NCBI RefSeq assembly: GCF_013114625.1
Contig: NZ_VTXD01000013.1
Span: 62,001 to 126,000, forward strand
Length of the DNA stretch: 64,000 nt
Source: Vibrio sp. 99-70-13A1
Lineage (GTDB): Bacteria > Pseudomonadota > Gammaproteobacteria > Enterobacterales > Vibrionaceae
Reading direction: 5' to 3'
The notes beneath the pieces are model-generated. The model did not search any database and was not told the origin of the DNA. It saw only the letters and a list, made by a program, of their open reading frames with translations. Below, piece after piece: positions 37,738-47,272 of this stretch (within the stretch, counting starts at the first letter, position 1; each line of letters opens with the position of its first letter). Position numbers and translations under genes: made by a program.

Positions 37738-39045
37738 TCATGGGCGCGATAACTTAGCCGTACAACCTTGGTTTACATTATCAGTTAACTCGAAGCTCCA
37801 ACCATAAGTCGTACACAAACGCCTTACTATCAATAACCCAAGACCATGCTCAGTTTCATTGGTTCCACACAAGCCAGTACCACTGTCGCATACAGTAATT
37901 TCATTTGATTGAATGCCTATGGTTATATCGCCTTTTTCTGTAAACCGAATCGAGTTATTCACTAAGTTCTTCAAAATCATATTAAGCACAACAGGCGGAA
38001 AGTTAAGCTTGCTATCGGTATCTAGATTTAAGTTTAAGGCGACTGCATCTGGCAGCTTTTTACTAAAATCAGCTAAGGTAATATCGCTGGTTTGAATCAA
38101 CCAAGGCTCTTGATTCAGGTTCGCATCTTCTTGTTTCACAATATTCAACAATACTTCTACTGTAGCGTGCATGTTATTCGCGGCAGTCAAAATTCTTTCA
38201 CGCTGCTTTGTTTGAAATTCAGGGTCGTCTTTCATCGCTTGTAGGTTCGCTGCGCCCAATACAATGGAGATTGGTGTTTTCAATTCGTGGCTGGCATATT
38301 TCGCAAACATCATCTCTTGCTTTGCGACTCGATCACGCATGTGCTGGTAGTGGTTTAATTCTCGCGTTAACTGTTTTAATTCATCGATACTATGTTCCGA
38401 GACTTCAAAATCACCTTTAACACCTGAATTTAATTGCTCACTTAGCTCCGCGACAGGTGCCATTAAGCCATCAAACATTCTTTTCACAGAGAAATTGAGA
38501 ACCACGACTAAGAAAATCATGAGAAGCATAGAAATCCCCATAAGGGCATCCCAGTTATCATCACCAAAATCGATCGACCTTGAGCCTATCGTAAGATAAA
38601 GCGGTAATTGCTGCCCCTGATAGTCAAATTGTACGTGATAAATCATCATGCCTTGTTTGCTGAAAGGTCGGTATGGAGTGACTTCATTCTCTTGAAAAGG
38701 CAGTTCATTTTGTAAGTACTCAGGCAGATACTTTTCATTAAAATACGCAGTAACCGATTGGCTTACTTGGGCTATAGGCACTTGTTCAAGTTGATAATGT
38801 TTAGTGGCGATATTTTCGAAAGATTTAAGATGGGCTTGAAGCTGATAATCTTCCCCTAAAATTAAACGAAGAGAGAAGGCAAAGAACACAACAAAGGATG
38901 TCGACAGCGCAATTTTTGAAAATGTCACGATTAAGCGTTTTTTAACTTGAGAGATATTATGAGTTTTCGGCTTTCCAAACAGCTGAGATTTCAACTCTGA
39001 CAACGCTTTAACGACCATAGTTTTCATACCCTCAGCTTTCATCAT
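37738..39045 (-). CDS. Two-component sensor histidine kinase
   Basis: 435 residues (other Mets at codons 7 and 10 could be the start). Membrane helices at about 38-60 and 170-190 flank a short periplasmic region. HAMP-like linker, then HisKA with phosphoacceptor in YASHELKTPISIV (about 250-262), and HATPase with NLVNNSIRFT, CDSGTGLCG and GLGLLIVRRL. It lies 110 bases downstream of its response regulator on the same strand. The divergent RND/adaptor operon suggests an envelope or toxic-compound signal; the stimulus is unknown. Confidence 0.9.
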   Translation of the reverse strand: MMKAEGMKTMVVKALSELKSQLFGKPKTHNISQVKKRLIVTFSKIALSTSFVVFFAFSLRLILGEDYQLQAHLKSFENIATKHYQLEQVPIAQVSQSVTAYFNEKYLPEYLQNELPFQENEVTPYRPFSKQGMMIYHVQFDYQGQQLPLYLTIGSRSIDFGDDNWDALMGISMLLMIFLVVVLNFSVKRMFDGLMAPVAELSEQLNSGVKGDFEVSEHSIDELKQLTRELNHYQHMRDRVAKQEMMFAKYASHELKTPISIVLGAANLQAMKDDPEFQTKQRERILTAANNMHATVEVLLNIVKQEDANLNQEPWLIQTSDITLADFSKKLPDAVALNLNLDTDSKLNFPPVVLNMILKNLVNNSIRFTEKGDITIGIQSNEITVCDSGTGLCGTNETEHGLGLLIVRRLCTTYGWSFELTDNVNQGCTAKLSRP

Positions 39046-39155
39046 TTATATGTTTAGCTTTAGCTCTAGCTTTAATAAGCTAAGCATTAAAAATCTGAGC
39101 ATTATACCCTTCTTCCTAATAGCCCTATCTTTAGCCATATCTATCAAAGTCTAGA

Positions 39156-39836
39156 TTACAGTTCTAATCTGAATCCACATTTAGGCACTGTTTTTAGCAT
39201 AGGTTTTTCGAATGGCTTATCAAGTATGTTTCTTAACAAGTAAATATGGCTGCGTAACACATCATTATCCGGCGTATCATCTCCCCATAACTGCTGAATT
39301 AAACACTCACGAGACACAATTTCACCCTGTGCTTTCACTAATGCTAAAAGAATTTGATACATAACTGGGGTGGTGACAAGTTTATGCCCATCTCTTTGTA
39401 CCTTTCTGGTTTTCTCGTCTATCACCAGCTCACCAAAAGACAACTCAGCCGCTGCAACATTGCCTCTAAAGCGCTTAATGAGAGCTAATAGCCGTACTTC
39501 CAATTCTTGAAAATCAAAGGGCTTACTAACAAAATCATCTACCCCGTTTTTGAATCCATTTAGAATATCATCGCGACCATTAAGTGCTGTTAGCATTAAG
39601 ATAGGTGTAGTGCAGCCGCTCTCTCGAAGCTCTTTTGCCACCTGCATTCCATCTTTTTTTGGCATCATGACATCAAGAATAATGGCATCAAATTCATTGT
39701 TTAACGCAAGCTTAAGTCCTAACTCACCATTATCGGCAAAATCAACTTCAGCACCTTTCACTTCAAGGAAATCAGCTAAAATGCCTTGTAGTTCATCGTT
39801 ATCTTCAACAATTAAAATCTGTTTGCCTTTTAGCAT
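39156..39836 (-). CDS. OmpR-family response regulator
   Basis: 226 residues. Receiver domain (about 1-120): acidic pair VEDND, phosphoacceptor Asp in AIILDVMMPKKDG (about 55), Thr in MLTALNG and Lys in SKPFD. The C-terminal winged-helix DNA-binding domain covers about 130-226. It precedes its histidine kinase. Eleven-base-phased direct repeats TGTCGAAT upstream are the expected kind of operator for this family, suggesting autoregulation and control of the divergent RND operon. Confidence 0.92.
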   Translation of the reverse strand: MLKGKQILIVEDNDELQGILADFLEVKGAEVDFADNGELGLKLALNNEFDAIILDVMMPKKDGMQVAKELRESGCTTPILMLTALNGRDDILNGFKNGVDDFVSKPFDFQELEVRLLALIKRFRGNVAAAELSFGELVIDEKTRKVQRDGHKLVTTPVMYQILLALVKAQGEIVSRECLIQQLWGDDTPDNDVLRSHIYLLRNILDKPFEKPMLKTVPKCGFRLEL

Positions 39837-39900
39837 TATTCACTCACCTATTTCACGTGATACCTAATTATCACAGTGTCTTGAAATTATAATGGTTCAG

Positions 39901-40085
39901 TGTCGAATTAATGTCGAATGCTGTACTAATTTCATTCAACAACATGCTTGCCTCAACAGAACGACTGAAATGCATTAGGTCAATCGAAATGTCTTAAATA
40001 GTCAGCAACTGTCAGCTCATAAAAAACTCATCAAAAAACTCGATTTTATATTTCAATGTCGAATGATTTCGACAAAAACTCGACA
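39901..40085. promoter_or_regulatory. Phased TGTCGAA direct repeats, candidate response-regulator operators
   Basis: TGTCGAAT at 39901-39908 and 39912-39919 (11-bp period). Inverse pair TTCGACA at 40068-40074 and CTCGACA at 40079-40085 (again 11 bp). A further TGTCGAAT at 40057-40064 forms an inverted repeat with 40068-40074. OmpR/PhoB-type regulators bind tandem half-sites spaced 11 bp, so both promoters may carry a site. Confidence 0.65.
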
Positions 40086-40129
40086 TGGGAAGTCTCACAC
40101 TGCAAGTATCAAATTAGAGAGGCACCACC

Positions 40130-40912
40130 ATGAAACCACTACTACTGACTAGCCTACTGTGCAGCACCCTTATTACTCCTTCTGTTTATGCCACCGACCT
40201 TATTGGTCAAACCATTAGTAAATCCCCACTTAACGTTGTAGCGGAAGTCAGTGGTGTCGTTGAAAGTGCCAGTTTTGATTCTGGTGAAGCAGTAGAAAAA
40301 GGGCAAGTTATCGCAACCGTTAAAACTCAAGACTTTGACTTTGCCGTCGCGAAACAAACCGCCAACCTACAGCTTGCTAAAGCAGACTTACAACTTAAGC
40401 AATCTGTCTATGAACGTTATATGGAACTTCGTAAAAAAAATAGCTTGTCGCAGAACGAATTAGACATTGCCAACGCTGACTTCTTAAGCGCAAAAGCTAG
40501 CCTAACTCTTGCGAAAATTGAGCTTGAGAATGCGCAACTTGACCTGAAAAACACCAAAATCCTGTCTAACATTTCGGGGTTTGTCGTGAATAGAAGTACA
40601 GACAATGGCGCCTGGGTGAATCAAGGTGATCTGCTCTATAAGATCGTCAATATCGACACATTAACCGTTCGCTTATTGGCAAGTGAATATGACATTGATT
40701 CACTCAAGGTGGGGCAACCAATCGAGCTTTGGGCTGAAGCTGCACCTGCCGTTAAATTCCAAGCAACCATCAATCGAATTGGTGTTGAAGTAGACAGCCA
40801 AACCATGGCTTACCCAGTTGAAGTGGAAATTAACAATCCGGATCAAAAGTTAAAACCGGGCATGTCTATTCATGCATCTACAACGCTTTCTAATATTGCT
40901 GCGATCCAATAG
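40130..40912 (+). CDS. Periplasmic adaptor (membrane fusion) protein of an RND pump
   Basis: 260 residues, short for the family (usually 350-400). Signal peptide about 1-21 (ending VYA). Lipoyl/barrel-sandwich halves (SGVVESASFDSGEAVEKGQ about 44-62, and LSNISGFVVNRSTDNGAWVNQGD) flank an alpha hairpin (about 80-145). A beta-barrel follows; the membrane-proximal domain seems reduced. AGAGAGG precedes the ATG. Only 8 bases separate it from the RND gene, so the two are co-translated partners. No outer-membrane channel gene is present, so TolC must come from elsewhere. Confidence 0.88.
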   Translation: MKPLLLTSLLCSTLITPSVYATDLIGQTISKSPLNVVAEVSGVVESASFDSGEAVEKGQVIATVKTQDFDFAVAKQTANLQLAKADLQLKQSVYERYMELRKKNSLSQNELDIANADFLSAKASLTLAKIELENAQLDLKNTKILSNISGFVVNRSTDNGAWVNQGDLLYKIVNIDTLTVRLLASEYDIDSLKVGQPIELWAEAAPAVKFQATINRIGVEVDSQTMAYPVEVEINNPDQKLKPGMSIHASTTLSNIAAIQ

Positions 40913-40920
40913 GTCATAAA

Positions 40921-43900
40921 ATGTCATCACTTATCTCTTATTTTGCACAAAGAAGCTTTTTAGCTCGTATCATCACAATTATGGTGCTGTTACTTGGCAT
41001 CGCTTCTTTATACACTTTGAAGCTTCAGGAATACCCTGATGTGGCTTTTGAAACGGTTGAAATTGAAACCCTTTACCCAGGGGCAACGGCTCAAGATATT
41101 GAGCTCAACATCACTAACCCTATTGAAAAAGAACTACGCAGTGTACAAGGCATCAACTACTTTTCATCTCAGTCGACAGATGGCATGTCTTTTATTGAAG
41201 CCGAGCTGCTACCTGGCGAAGATGCCGCTCGTGCTTTACGAGATATTCAACAAGCGGTCGACCGCGTCAGCAATTTACCCGCTGATATCACCAACCCGCC
41301 AGTGGTCACTCAAAAGAAAACCTCATCGTTTGAGGTTCTGACATTTGGCGTCAATCTGGTCGACATAAACCTTGAAGATATAAATCTTGATAGCTTAGAT
41401 TTTAAAAACAGTAGCCAGTCGACAGTAAATACAGACTCAAAACAACTCACATCGACCCCAGAACAAACTAACTCAGATATTCTTCAGCAATACGCTTATC
41501 AACTAGAGAAAAAAGTGAATGCACTTTCTGGTGTCAGTAGCGTCAGCATGTCTGGTTACAACGAGCGTGAATTCTGGGTAGAAATCGATCCGACTAAAAT
41601 CAGCCGTTACCAATTAACGTTTGATGAAGTTGGGCAAGCCATTAACCAGCGTAATCTATCTCAATCTGGTGGGGTGGTTGAATCTTGGGTGAGTGAACAA
41701 AAAATTGTCACCATGACTCAGGTTCACTCGGCAGAAGACATCGCAAATATCGTTATCAAATCACTACCGAATGGTTCCGTTATTCGAGTATCTGACGTAG
41801 CGAATGTGGAAGACACCTTTGCTAAAGCAACACAAATGGGAGTTATTAATGGTCAAGAGGCGGTTTTATTTTCAGTAACAAATAGCGCGAGTTCAGACAT
41901 CATCGCAACGGTGAACAGCGTAAAAGCTTTACTTGAAAAGGAACAAGCTCAGCACAATGGTAAATTCCAATTTCAATATGGTTTGAACCTTGCTGACGAC
42001 ATGAATGATAAGTTCTCAATCGTTTCAACCAATGGTGGTATTGGCCTGGTATTAGTACTGGCAGTATTAAGCTTGATTCTAAAAAGACAGGTGGCTTTCT
42101 GGGTATCGGTTTCTATTCCGTTTTGTATATTAGGTGTGATGTTTATCCTACCTATGGTCGGTTTAAACTTAGACAGTATTACACTGGCAGCTTTGCTTTT
42201 GGTTATCGGTATTATTGTTGATGACTCGGTTATTGTAGCGGAAAGTATTTACCAAGAAAAAGAGAAAGGTAAAAGCGCATTAGAGGCGGCGATTTCAGGC
42301 ACACAAAAGGTCATTAAACCTATAATTGCGAGCTTAACGACTACAGCACTGGTATTTATTCCCATGTTTTTCATGCCCGGTGCAATGGGTAAAATATTAC
42401 TCGTTATCCCTATCACGGTGATTTCAGCGCTATTATTTTCGCTAGCGGAATGTACTTTCACCTTACCCGCACACTTAGCCAGCGCATTAGATACCAAAGA
42501 AAAAGGGAGTCCAAAACCACAGAAAGATCGTTTTGAAGGCATTATAAGTACTTACAAAAAAATGCTGACATTCAGCCTGCAATATAAAAAATCGGTTATC
42601 GCATCAGCATTGGTCGTTAGCGCCCTTTCGGCTGGCATGGTAATGACATTGAAGCTGGATATATTTCCATCTGAGGCAGCAAAATACGTAGAAATCTACA
42701 CCGAAGTTCAGCCAGGCACACCACTAGAACAAATACGTGATGTTCATACTGATATTGAGAAGGCAATTGCTGCTTTACCCGATAATGAACGCGTATCTTA
42801 CGATATGACTTATTCATCACCAGTGAGTACTGGATTGCTGATTCTAACCAGTTATGAGCTGCGTGATCGCACGGCTGACCAAATCATTGCTCAGTTAAAT
42901 GAAAAACTTGCTGACAATGACCACGGAATCTTTGTGAAGTTTTCAGTGGATGCTGGCGGACCGCCTCCAGGAGAGCCAATTGAGATGCGTGTTCTTGGTG
43001 GCACAACGGATGAACGCAATCATGCTGTTGAAGTCGCAAGTAATTGGCTTAATCAACAAAGTGGTATCAATGGTGTAACCAACAATGAAGCGTTGAAAGA
43101 CCCTCAGTTAAGCATTGTTCCTCAGTACGAATGGTTAGCGAAATACAACTTAACGGTATCTGATCTAGCAACCACACTTCGCCTTGCGTTTGAAGGAGAC
43201 TCTGTCACATCGACTTGGCTGGGTGATCAAGAGGTCGATATTCGTGTCATTTTGGAAGACGAATACCGAGATATTAAACGCTTATCGACCACCAAAATAT
43301 TTACACCAGACGGAGTCCAAGTACCACTGAGCCGTTTAGCGAAAGTAGAACAAATTGAAGCGCCACGTTTAATTAAACACTACAACGCAGAAAGAGAAGT
43401 CACGGTCACGGCGCAAATCACGGATGACACCATCAGCCCCGTCACGCTTTCAGAACAAATGCTCACTGAGCTACAAGGACAATATTCAAGTAACGTGACA
43501 CTGGATGTTGGCGGGGAAGCAGAAAGTACCAATGAAACCATGAGTGGCTTTGTAGTGGCTTTTCCTGCTGCCATGGTCGCTATCTACTTTGTTCTAGCGG
43601 TGATGTTTAATTCATTGATACAGCCGTTACTCGTTATGGCTGTGATCCCGTTTGCAGTTGTGGCGGCATTAATGGCACTAGTCGTTCATATGCAAGCTTT
43701 ATCTATGTTTGCCTTGATTGGCGTGCTTGGTATGACAGGGGTTGTGGTGAACAATTCTCTGGTTCTGATAAATCGTATTAACGAGATTCGAGCAGAAGGT
43801 AAAGACACTTTGGAAGCGGTGATTGAAGCATCTGCCAGCCGACTAAGACCAATCCTATTAACGTCAATAACCACAGTCGTCGGGTTGCTGCCTCTTGCTT

Positions 43901-44040
43901 ACGGTTTAGGCGGAACCGATGTGTTCATGGGACCAATGTCTTTAACGCTTGGCTATGGTTTATTGTTCTCTTTGCCGATTGTTTTATTCGTCATTCCTAG
44001 CTTATACGCGCTTTGTTTTGGACGACTCAAACGTAAATAA
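40921..44040 (+). CDS. RND-family efflux transporter, inner-membrane subunit
   Basis: 1039 residues with the RND plan: 12 membrane helices and two large periplasmic loops. The N-terminus reads FAQRSFLARIITIMVLLLG. The TM4 proton-relay acid pair is present as VIGIIVDDSVIVAE, and the second-half motif GVLGMTGVVVNNSLV lies in the late helices. It uses the proton gradient to expel drugs, detergents or fatty compounds. Cotranscribed with the adaptor gene, probably under the divergent two-component system. The first periplasmic loop carries a Ser/Thr/Asn/Gln-rich insertion (about 150-185), which is unusual. Substrates are unknown. Confidence 0.92.
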   Translation: MSSLISYFAQRSFLARIITIMVLLLGIASLYTLKLQEYPDVAFETVEIETLYPGATAQDIELNITNPIEKELRSVQGINYFSSQSTDGMSFIEAELLPGEDAARALRDIQQAVDRVSNLPADITNPPVVTQKKTSSFEVLTFGVNLVDINLEDINLDSLDFKNSSQSTVNTDSKQLTSTPEQTNSDILQQYAYQLEKKVNALSGVSSVSMSGYNEREFWVEIDPTKISRYQLTFDEVGQAINQRNLSQSGGVVESWVSEQKIVTMTQVHSAEDIANIVIKSLPNGSVIRVSDVANVEDTFAKATQMGVINGQEAVLFSVTNSASSDIIATVNSVKALLEKEQAQHNGKFQFQYGLNLADDMNDKFSIVSTNGGIGLVLVLAVLSLILKRQVAFWVSVSIPFCILGVMFILPMVGLNLDSITLAALLLVIGIIVDDSVIVAESIYQEKEKGKSALEAAISGTQKVIKPIIASLTTTALVFIPMFFMPGAMGKILLVIPITVISALLFSLAECTFTLPAHLASALDTKEKGSPKPQKDRFEGIISTYKKMLTFSLQYKKSVIASALVVSALSAGMVMTLKLDIFPSEAAKYVEIYTEVQPGTPLEQIRDVHTDIEKAIAALPDNERVSYDMTYSSPVSTGLLILTSYELRDRTADQIIAQLNEKLADNDHGIFVKFSVDAGGPPPGEPIEMRVLGGTTDERNHAVEVASNWLNQQSGINGVTNNEALKDPQLSIVPQYEWLAKYNLTVSDLATTLRLAFEGDSVTSTWLGDQEVDIRVILEDEYRDIKRLSTTKIFTPDGVQVPLSRLAKVEQIEAPRLIKHYNAEREVTVTAQITDDTISPVTLSEQMLTELQGQYSSNVTLDVGGEAESTNETMSGFVVAFPAAMVAIYFVLAVMFNSLIQPLLVMAVIPFAVVAALMALVVHMQALSMFALIGVLGMTGVVVNNSLVLINRINEIRAEGKDTLEAVIEASASRLRPILLTSITTVVGLLPLAYGLGGTDVFMGPMSLTLGYGLLFSLPIVLFVIPSLYALCFGRLKRK

Positions 44041-44258
<218 letters not shown>

Positions 44259-44455
44259 TAAGAAAAACACATAAAAGTCATAAAGACACAAAAATAAAAT
44301 GTCTTTATGACTTATAAAAACATTAAATTACCATCAAACCCTCACTTGATAACAATTCTCATTATCGGCATGGTTCATGCACTATGATTAGTACAGGCTT
44401 CTGGTAATTCAAAAATGAAATGACCAGTGGGTAAAACAATCAATAAGGTGGCTCT
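44259..44455. other. Promoter region of the ferredoxin-NADP reductase gene
   Basis: AT-rich, about 200 bases. The 8-bp motif AAGACA/ATAAAGTC around 44275-44305 forms an imperfect inverted repeat (CATAAAAGTCATAAAGACAC...GTCTTTATGAC). No firm operator identified. Confidence 0.35.
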
Positions 44456-45280
44456 ATGGACAAGATTTCTCATGGTATTCCTCACGGTTTAGTACAAGGA
44501 AAAGTAACCCAGAAAATCGAATGGAACGACCAATTATTTAGCCTTCATGTACATGCACCCGTTGCGCCTTACCTTGCAGGGCAATTCACAAAACTTGCCC
44601 TACCCGTGTCTACCGAGCTGCAGTACCAACAAGAGAGTAATGACCTCGAACGTCCGGAGTACATCCGCCGAGCTTACTCTATGGTTAACTCACCAAGCCA
44701 CTCGCTAGGACATCAACATTTAGAGTTTTTAATTGTTAAAGACACTTCAGGTCAACTCTCCCCAAAGCTTCATGAATTAAAGATTCACGATACGATTTTT
44801 GTCGGGAAAGACCCCAGCGGTTTCATGATATTAGAAGAGATTCCACCAGCGGCGAAAGATTTTTGGATGCTTGCGACAGGCACCGCCATTGGTCCTTTTA
44901 TTGCCATGCTAGAAACCCCTCACATGGCTGATAGGTTTGCTAACCTCATATTGGTGCATGCCGTCAGAACTCAGCAAGATCTCACTTATCAATCGCGCAT
45001 CGCGCAGCTTGTTCACCAATTTCAAGGAAAACTACGTTATGTGCCAATTATTTCTAGAGAATCAATCACCGGAACATTGCGCGGACGAATCCCAACGTTG
45101 TTACTTCGAGGCGAACTCGAACACGCTACCTCCATCGCCATCCATCAGCAGCATAGTTTCTTCTATCTTTGTGGAAATCCCGCCATGGTTCGCGACACAA
45201 GTGAAGCGCTTAAACAGCTCGGATTAAACAAGCATTTACGCCGTCAAGCGGGACAATTCAGCAGCGAGAATTACTGGTAG
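44456..45280 (+). CDS. fpr: Ferredoxin-NADP+ reductase
   Basis: 274 residues with AAGGTGG before the ATG. The FAD-binding pattern RRAYSMVNSP (about 71-80) and NADP-binding GTAIGPFIAML (about 141-151) and YLCGNPAMVRDT are clear. The C-terminal ENYW resembles the aromatic end of bacterial Fpr. It moves electrons between NADPH and ferredoxin or flavodoxin in the cytoplasm; the bacterial enzyme is often induced by oxidative stress. It is followed 127 bases later by a DUF1971 gene on the same strand. At 274 residues it is slightly longer than E. coli Fpr (248). Confidence 0.9.
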   Translation: MDKISHGIPHGLVQGKVTQKIEWNDQLFSLHVHAPVAPYLAGQFTKLALPVSTELQYQQESNDLERPEYIRRAYSMVNSPSHSLGHQHLEFLIVKDTSGQLSPKLHELKIHDTIFVGKDPSGFMILEEIPPAAKDFWMLATGTAIGPFIAMLETPHMADRFANLILVHAVRTQQDLTYQSRIAQLVHQFQGKLRYVPIISRESITGTLRGRIPTLLLRGELEHATSIAIHQQHSFFYLCGNPAMVRDTSEALKQLGLNKHLRRQAGQFSSENYW

Positions 45281-45407
45281 TCATCCCTAAACCTATTTCC
45301 GGTTTTAACTTCAAATTTTGCAGACGCTTATTTGCAGAAGCCTAAGCGTTAGCAGTGTTTGTATTCAATATTTTTTACTTATTAAGATTAAACATTAGAG
45401 GTTTATT

Positions 45408-45746
45408 ATGAGTCATTTACGCATTCCATCTCATTGGACAATTCAACGCTCAACGCCATTTTTCACAAAAGACAACATACCGGCGGCATTGCTTAACCAT
45501 CACAATACTGCTGAAGGAGTGTTTGGTCAGATTTGCGTGATGGAAGGAACCGTAACTTTCTATGGTTTTGCGAACGCTGACGCAACCGAACCTGAAAGCG
45601 TTGTGGTGATTAACGCGGGCCAATTTGCAACCAGCCCTCCTCAATATTGGCACCGAGTGGAGCTCAGCGATGATGCCCAATTCAATATCAATTTCTGGTC
45701 AGAGAAAGAAACCAAGAAAATGTTCAATACCCGAAAAGATAAGTGA
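45408..45746 (+). CDS. DUF1971 (YeaR-type) cupin-like protein
   Basis: 112 residues with AGAGG 6 bases before the ATG. Small cupin-like beta-barrel with PHYWHRVE-type pattern (SPPQYWHRVELSDD) and NINFW near the end, matching DUF1971/YeaR-TehB-like proteins. In enteric bacteria YeaR is induced by nitrate or nitric oxide, but its reaction is not established. It may share a transcript with fpr; no NsrR-type site was recognised. Confidence 0.75.
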   Translation: MSHLRIPSHWTIQRSTPFFTKDNIPAALLNHHNTAEGVFGQICVMEGTVTFYGFANADATEPESVVVINAGQFATSPPQYWHRVELSDDAQFNINFWSEKETKKMFNTRKDK

Positions 45747-45997
45747 TCGATTTATGCATTTCACTCGTTGTGAAATTCATTGATGATTCAATTAAGCGCG
45801 ATAAATACGGTAAAACCAGAACAAGCCGTTTAGCCAGACAAAGATCAGCCAAAAATATAAATAGCTAGGAAGAAATAATATAACCTTAATAATTACAATG
45901 GTTAATGATGATAGACAAGATAATAAATCTCTAGCAAACTGCCCTAATTATTAGCCTGAATACACGATATTCGCATCTTTCGTACAGAGAGGAAGTT

Positions 45998-46990
45998 ATG
46001 CTCAACATTGCTTTTTTTAGCTCAAAATCATACGACGAAAAATCATTCAATCTTGCTAAAGGGGATCTCAACGCTGAATTTCACTTTCATGATTTTCGAC
46101 TCACCAGAAAAACAGCAAAAATGGCTTATCAAAACGAAATAGTTTGTGCTTTTGTTAACGATGACCTGTCTCGTCCCGTTCTTGAAAAACTAGCGAAAGG
46201 CGGCACAAAACTCATCGCGATGCGCTGTGCTGGTTTTGACAAAGTCGATTTAGAAGCCGCAAAAGAATTCGGTTTACAAGTGGTTCGCGTGCCTGCTTAT
46301 TCGCCAGAATCAGTCGCCGAGCACACTGTCGGCATGATGATGTGTTTAAACCGCAAGCTGCACAAAGCCTACCAACGAACTCGTGATGCTAACTTCTCTC
46401 TTGAAGGGCTGGTTGGTTTCAACTTCCACGGCAAAACTGTGGGTGTGATTGGTTCGGGGAAAATTGGCTTGGCGACAATGCGTATTTTGAAAGGTTTAGG
46501 CATGAACATTCTATGCTATGACCCGTATCCAAACCCACTGGCTGAAGAGCTTGGCGCAAAATATGTGGAGCTCGATGAGCTGTATCAAGAGTCTGACGTA
46601 ATTACGCTGCACTGCCCAATGAGTAAAGAAAATTACCACCTTCTAGATGCAACGGCGTTTGGCAAAATGAAAGACGGCGTGATGATAGTGAACACCAGCC
46701 GTGGTGAACTACTGGATTCAACCGCTGCCATTGAAGCCTTAAAACAAAGCCGAATTGGCGCGTTAGGTCTAGATGTATACGACAACGAAAAAGAGTTGTT
46801 CTTCCAAGACAAATCTAACGATGTGATTGTGGATGATGTTTTCCGCCGCCTGTCTGCTTGTCACAACGTGTTATTTACAGGGCACCAAGCATTCTTAACC
46901 AAAGATGCTTTATTCAATATTGCCAACACGACACTCACCAGTGTTGAAGCATTTTTCAGTGATAAAAAAAGTGGCAATGAATTGATCTAG
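45998..46990 (+). CDS. ldhA: D-lactate dehydrogenase (fermentative, LdhA)
   Basis: 330 residues of the D-2-hydroxyacid dehydrogenase family. NAD-binding motif GVIGSGKIG (about 148-156), catalytic Arg in NTSRGELLD (about 230), Glu in the VYDNEKEL segment (about 260) and His in FTGHQAFLT (about 295). Reduces pyruvate to D-lactate with NADH in the cytoplasm under low oxygen. AGAGAGGAAG lies before the ATG. A terminator follows. The whole-length likeness to LdhA is strong. Confidence 0.92.
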   Translation: MLNIAFFSSKSYDEKSFNLAKGDLNAEFHFHDFRLTRKTAKMAYQNEIVCAFVNDDLSRPVLEKLAKGGTKLIAMRCAGFDKVDLEAAKEFGLQVVRVPAYSPESVAEHTVGMMMCLNRKLHKAYQRTRDANFSLEGLVGFNFHGKTVGVIGSGKIGLATMRILKGLGMNILCYDPYPNPLAEELGAKYVELDELYQESDVITLHCPMSKENYHLLDATAFGKMKDGVMIVNTSRGELLDSTAAIEALKQSRIGALGLDVYDNEKELFFQDKSNDVIVDDVFRRLSACHNVLFTGHQAFLTKDALFNIANTTLTSVEAFFSDKKSGNELI

Positions 46991-47054
46991 CTTGGCTAGA
47001 ATCGTGATGCCTCGACTTAATGTAATCGTTGATTAGTCGATAAATCAAACCAAT

Positions 47055-47090
47055 AAAGCCACGCTTACTACACAGGAAACGTGGCTTTTT
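47055..47090 (+). terminator. Terminator after ldhA
   Basis: 9-bp stem AAAGCCACG (47055-47063) / CGTGGCTTT (47080-47088) with 16-base loop and T run. Confidence 0.82.
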
Positions 47091-47178
47091 ATCATAGTAA
47101 TTTGATAGTTTCAATTTGATCGTATTAATCGTAAATCTAAGTTAAGCCACTGTTTATAAGCTATTATTTATAAAAAAT

Positions 47179-47216
47179 TGCTCATAACTATTACTCATAA
47201 ACTACTGCTCATAAGA
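47179..47216. repeat. Degenerate tandem repeat with CTCATAA x3
   Basis: CTCATAA at 47181, 47194 and 47208, spaced 13 and 14 bases, in the convergent region between ldhA and the patatin gene. Confidence 0.55.
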
Positions 47217-47272
47217 TTGCCTCGACATCAGGTCTCTAACTGGCTAGCCATAAGCATTACTAACCATAATCT

